DNA of 7,288 nt, from NCBI GenBank assembly GCA_003554375.1, contig PWGF01000130.1, positions 1 to 7,288 of the forward strand. The letters are read 5' to 3'. How positions within the stretch are numbered: position 1 is the first letter of the stretch; each line of letters opens with the position of its first letter. Source of the stretch: Spirochaetaceae bacterium (lineage in GTDB: Bacteria > Spirochaetota > Spirochaetia > DSM-27196 > SKKC01). The notes beneath the pieces are model-generated. The model saw only the letters and a program-made list of their open reading frames with translations. It was not told where the DNA came from and ran no database searches. Shown in pieces: positions 6,068 through 7,288 of this stretch. Both the position numbers and the translations under genes were made by a program.

Positions 6068-6179
6068 GCTTTCCCGAGCTTCGCGTGCGTTGCGGCGAGG
6101 GGGCACTGACGGCGCAGGGCGAGGGAACGGACGACGGCGAGGGAAGCAACGAGAGGACCCAACGGGAGACGAACGATGA
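6057..6179 (+). CDS. Possible small basic protein or coupling ORF between the two ABC genes
   Basis: ATG 6057 opens a 40-residue frame beginning MGRELSRASRALRRGGTDG and ending DPTGDER. It overlaps the last 11 bases of subunit 1, and its TGA (6177-6179) overlaps the ATG of subunit 2 (6176-6178) as ATGA. GGAGG at 6040-6044 lies 12 bases upstream, a rather long spacing. It has 11 Arg and many Gly, no hydrophobic segment and no known family. It could carry ribosomes across the gap so that the two subunits are made in equal amounts. It could equally be a chance frame in GC-rich low-complexity DNA. A second overlapping frame (GTG 6064 to TAG 6213) is also open, which weakens the case. Confidence 0.22.
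   Translation: MGRELSRASRALRRGGTDGAGRGNGRRRGKQREDPTGDER
6094..6143 (+). repeat. Three copies of GGCGAGGG in the gap between the ABC genes
   Basis: The octamer GGCGAGGG occurs at 6094-6101, 6118-6125 and 6136-6143. The last two extend to GGCGAGGGAA. Spacings of 24 and 18 bases are multiples of three, as in repetitive coding DNA, so they may be relics of a low-complexity coding stretch. No binding protein is suggested by the sequence. Confidence 0.4.
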
Positions 6180-7288
6180 GCTTGGGCACCGACAACAGCA
6201 GCCAGGACGGTAGAGGAAAGGGCAACAGCACGAGTCGTGGAAAGCGGCACGGATCCGGCGCGAGGCTCGGCAACGGCGATAGGTGGGACGGCGGCGCATG
6301 GAGGGGGTCAAGCGAGGGCGACGCCGGCGACGGCAGCGACAGCGGTGACGGTCACGAGCACCACGACCCGTACCGGCCGCCGCTCGCGGTCGTAGGGTCC
6401 CAGACCGACCGTGACGAGCAGATGTTCGGCCGGGTTTTCGACGGTCACGTCGTACAGCGGTTTGCGAGCTTCGTGCGCCCGTACCGCGGGCGTCTGGCGT
6501 TGGCGCTTGCGGGGGTATTGGGATTCACGGCGACCCAGCTGTCGGTGCCGCTGGTGATCCAGCGGACGGTCGACGAAGCCCTGGTCGGTGCGGGGGCCGG
6601 CGTGCAGGCGCTTGCCGGGGTGGCGATGGTCTTCTTCGGGGTCGTGACGTTGAACTTCGTCGCAAACTTCGTGCAGGAGCACGTTTCGGCCGGCTTGGCC
6701 CAGCGCGTGCTCTTTGACCTGCGGCGGGCCATGTTCGAGCATCTGCAGCGGATCTCGCTCTCCTTTATGGATAAGACCGAGGTGGGCAGGCTCATGTCAC
6801 GCCTGCAGGGCGACGTCCAGGCGCTTCAGAACTTCCTGGAGCAGTCTATCTTCGTCGTCGGGGACATCGTCTTGCTCGTGGGAATCGTGGTGGTGCTTGT
6901 GTCGATGAACATTCAGCTCGGCCTGATGACGATTGCGATCATCCCGGTGCTCTTGATCGTCCGTATCGTGTGGTTGCCGCACGCGCGGCGCGCGTTCGTC
7001 CGTGCTCGGGAAACCCATTCGCGGGTGAACGGGGCTCTTGCCGAGGGGATAAACGGGGTGCGCGCGGTCCAAGAGATGGCCCGAGAAGATGTCAACTACG
7101 TGCTCTTCCGCGACAAGGCCAAGGAGAACCTGGACGCTCAGCTTCGTGCTTCGCGCTTTGCGCAGATCATGCTGCCGATCGTGGACACGCTCACCGGTGT
7201 AGCGATGGGAATCGTCGTGCTCGTCGGCGGGAACCTGGTGCTGGTCGGAGAAGTGGGCGTCGGTGTCATGGTGGCGTTCCTCTTCTAC
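6176..7288 (+). CDS. ABC exporter half-transporter, subunit 2 (N-terminal part, runs off the window)
   Basis: The frame is open from ATG 6176 to the window end (371 codons) and holds the membrane domain only; the ATPase domain lies beyond. GGGAG (6164-6168) is seven bases upstream, and no earlier start exists after the in-frame TGA at 6107. Residues 1-69 are a hydrophilic, low-complexity tail with 17 Gly, 10 Ser, 9 Asp and 7 Arg, ending in GDGHEHHDPYRPP. The conserved part starts near Met83 (MFGRVFDGHVVQRFASFVRP), with membrane segments near 107-127 and 145-165. The exporter loop FDLRRAMFEHLQRISLSF, continuing into MDKTEVGRLMSRLQGDV, is typical of the family. It pairs with the upstream half-transporter. 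A heterodimer is expected because subunit 1 has the degenerate Walker B, and this subunit should then carry the catalytic Glu, which cannot be seen here. Met83 is an alternative start but has no ribosome binding site. Confidence 0.92.
   Translation, partial: MSLGTDNSSQDGRGKGNSTSRGKRHGSGARLGNGDRWDGGAWRGSSEGDAGDGSDSGDGHEHHDPYRPPLAVVGSQTDRDEQMFGRVFDGHVVQRFASFVRPYRGRLALALAGVLGFTATQLSVPLVIQRTVDEALVGAGAGVQALAGVAMVFFGVVTLNFVANFVQEHVSAGLAQRVLFDLRRAMFEHLQRISLSFMDKTEVGRLMSRLQGDVQALQNFLEQSIFVVGDIVLLVGIVVVLVSMNIQLGLMTIAIIPVLLIVRIVWLPHARRAFVRARETHSRVNGALAEGINGVRAVQEMAREDVNYVLFRDKAKENLDAQLRASRFAQIMLPIVDTLTGVAMGIVVLVGGNLVLVGEVGVGVMVAFLFY

Noticed and set aside
6064..6213. GTG-started 49-codon frame overlapping the subunit 1 stop as GTGA
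   Set aside because: It has no ribosome binding site at a useful distance and continues 38 bases into subunit 2. The competing 6057-6179 frame has better geometry, and at most one of them is likely to be real.
4739..6250. 503-codon minus-strand open frame opposite ABC subunit 1
   Set aside because: It mirrors a well-supported ABC exporter gene in GC-rich DNA, where long antisense frames arise from codon bias. Its translation is Arg/Pro/His-rich with no recognisable domain.

Overview
This is bacterial DNA. The genes are compact and start on ATG, GTG or TTG, mostly behind recognisable purine-rich ribosome binding sites. There is no phage, IS, CRISPR or complete RNA gene. I cannot name the phylum from the sequence. 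Two parts look different: bases 1 to about 3,960 have moderate GC and several damaged or gene-poor stretches, while bases from about 4,080 to the end are clearly richer in G and C and tightly packed.

Left part (1-3538). It opens with the last codons of an AraC-type regulator (1-108), followed by a complete AraC-family regulator (161-1036). Convergent to that, on the minus strand, lies an endonuclease/exonuclease/phosphatase (EEP) family gene (1045-1856). It is broken by two adjacent in-frame stops near its start and one frameshift in the middle, although its catalytic motifs can still be read. Divergent from it are a HAD-superfamily hydrolase (2097-2654) and a histidine-phosphatase family protein (2825-3538). 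The theme is two transcriptional regulators next to three phosphoesterase-type enzymes of unrelated folds, one of them inactivated. This fits a decaying accessory locus for a phosphorylated metabolite, but the substrate cannot be read from the sequence.

Middle (3539-4252). There is no convincing gene. The first part has short open stretches on both strands that may be gene debris. The second part (about 3,969-4,203) is rich in CCGGCC/GGCCGG motifs that form several perfect inverted repeats just upstream of the next operon.

Right part (4253-7288). A two-gene operon encodes half-size ABC exporters. The first is complete (TTG start, 604 aa, membrane domain plus ATPase domain) and has Asp where the catalytic Glu normally follows Walker B. 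The second (6176 to beyond the window) has an unusual Gly/Asp/Ser-rich hydrophilic N-terminus before its membrane domain. Together they look like a heterodimeric exporter with one degenerate ATP site. The 108-base gap between them is spanned by a small, very basic open frame that overlaps both neighbours. This is the most unusual arrangement in the window, though it may be only a by-product of low-complexity GC-rich DNA.
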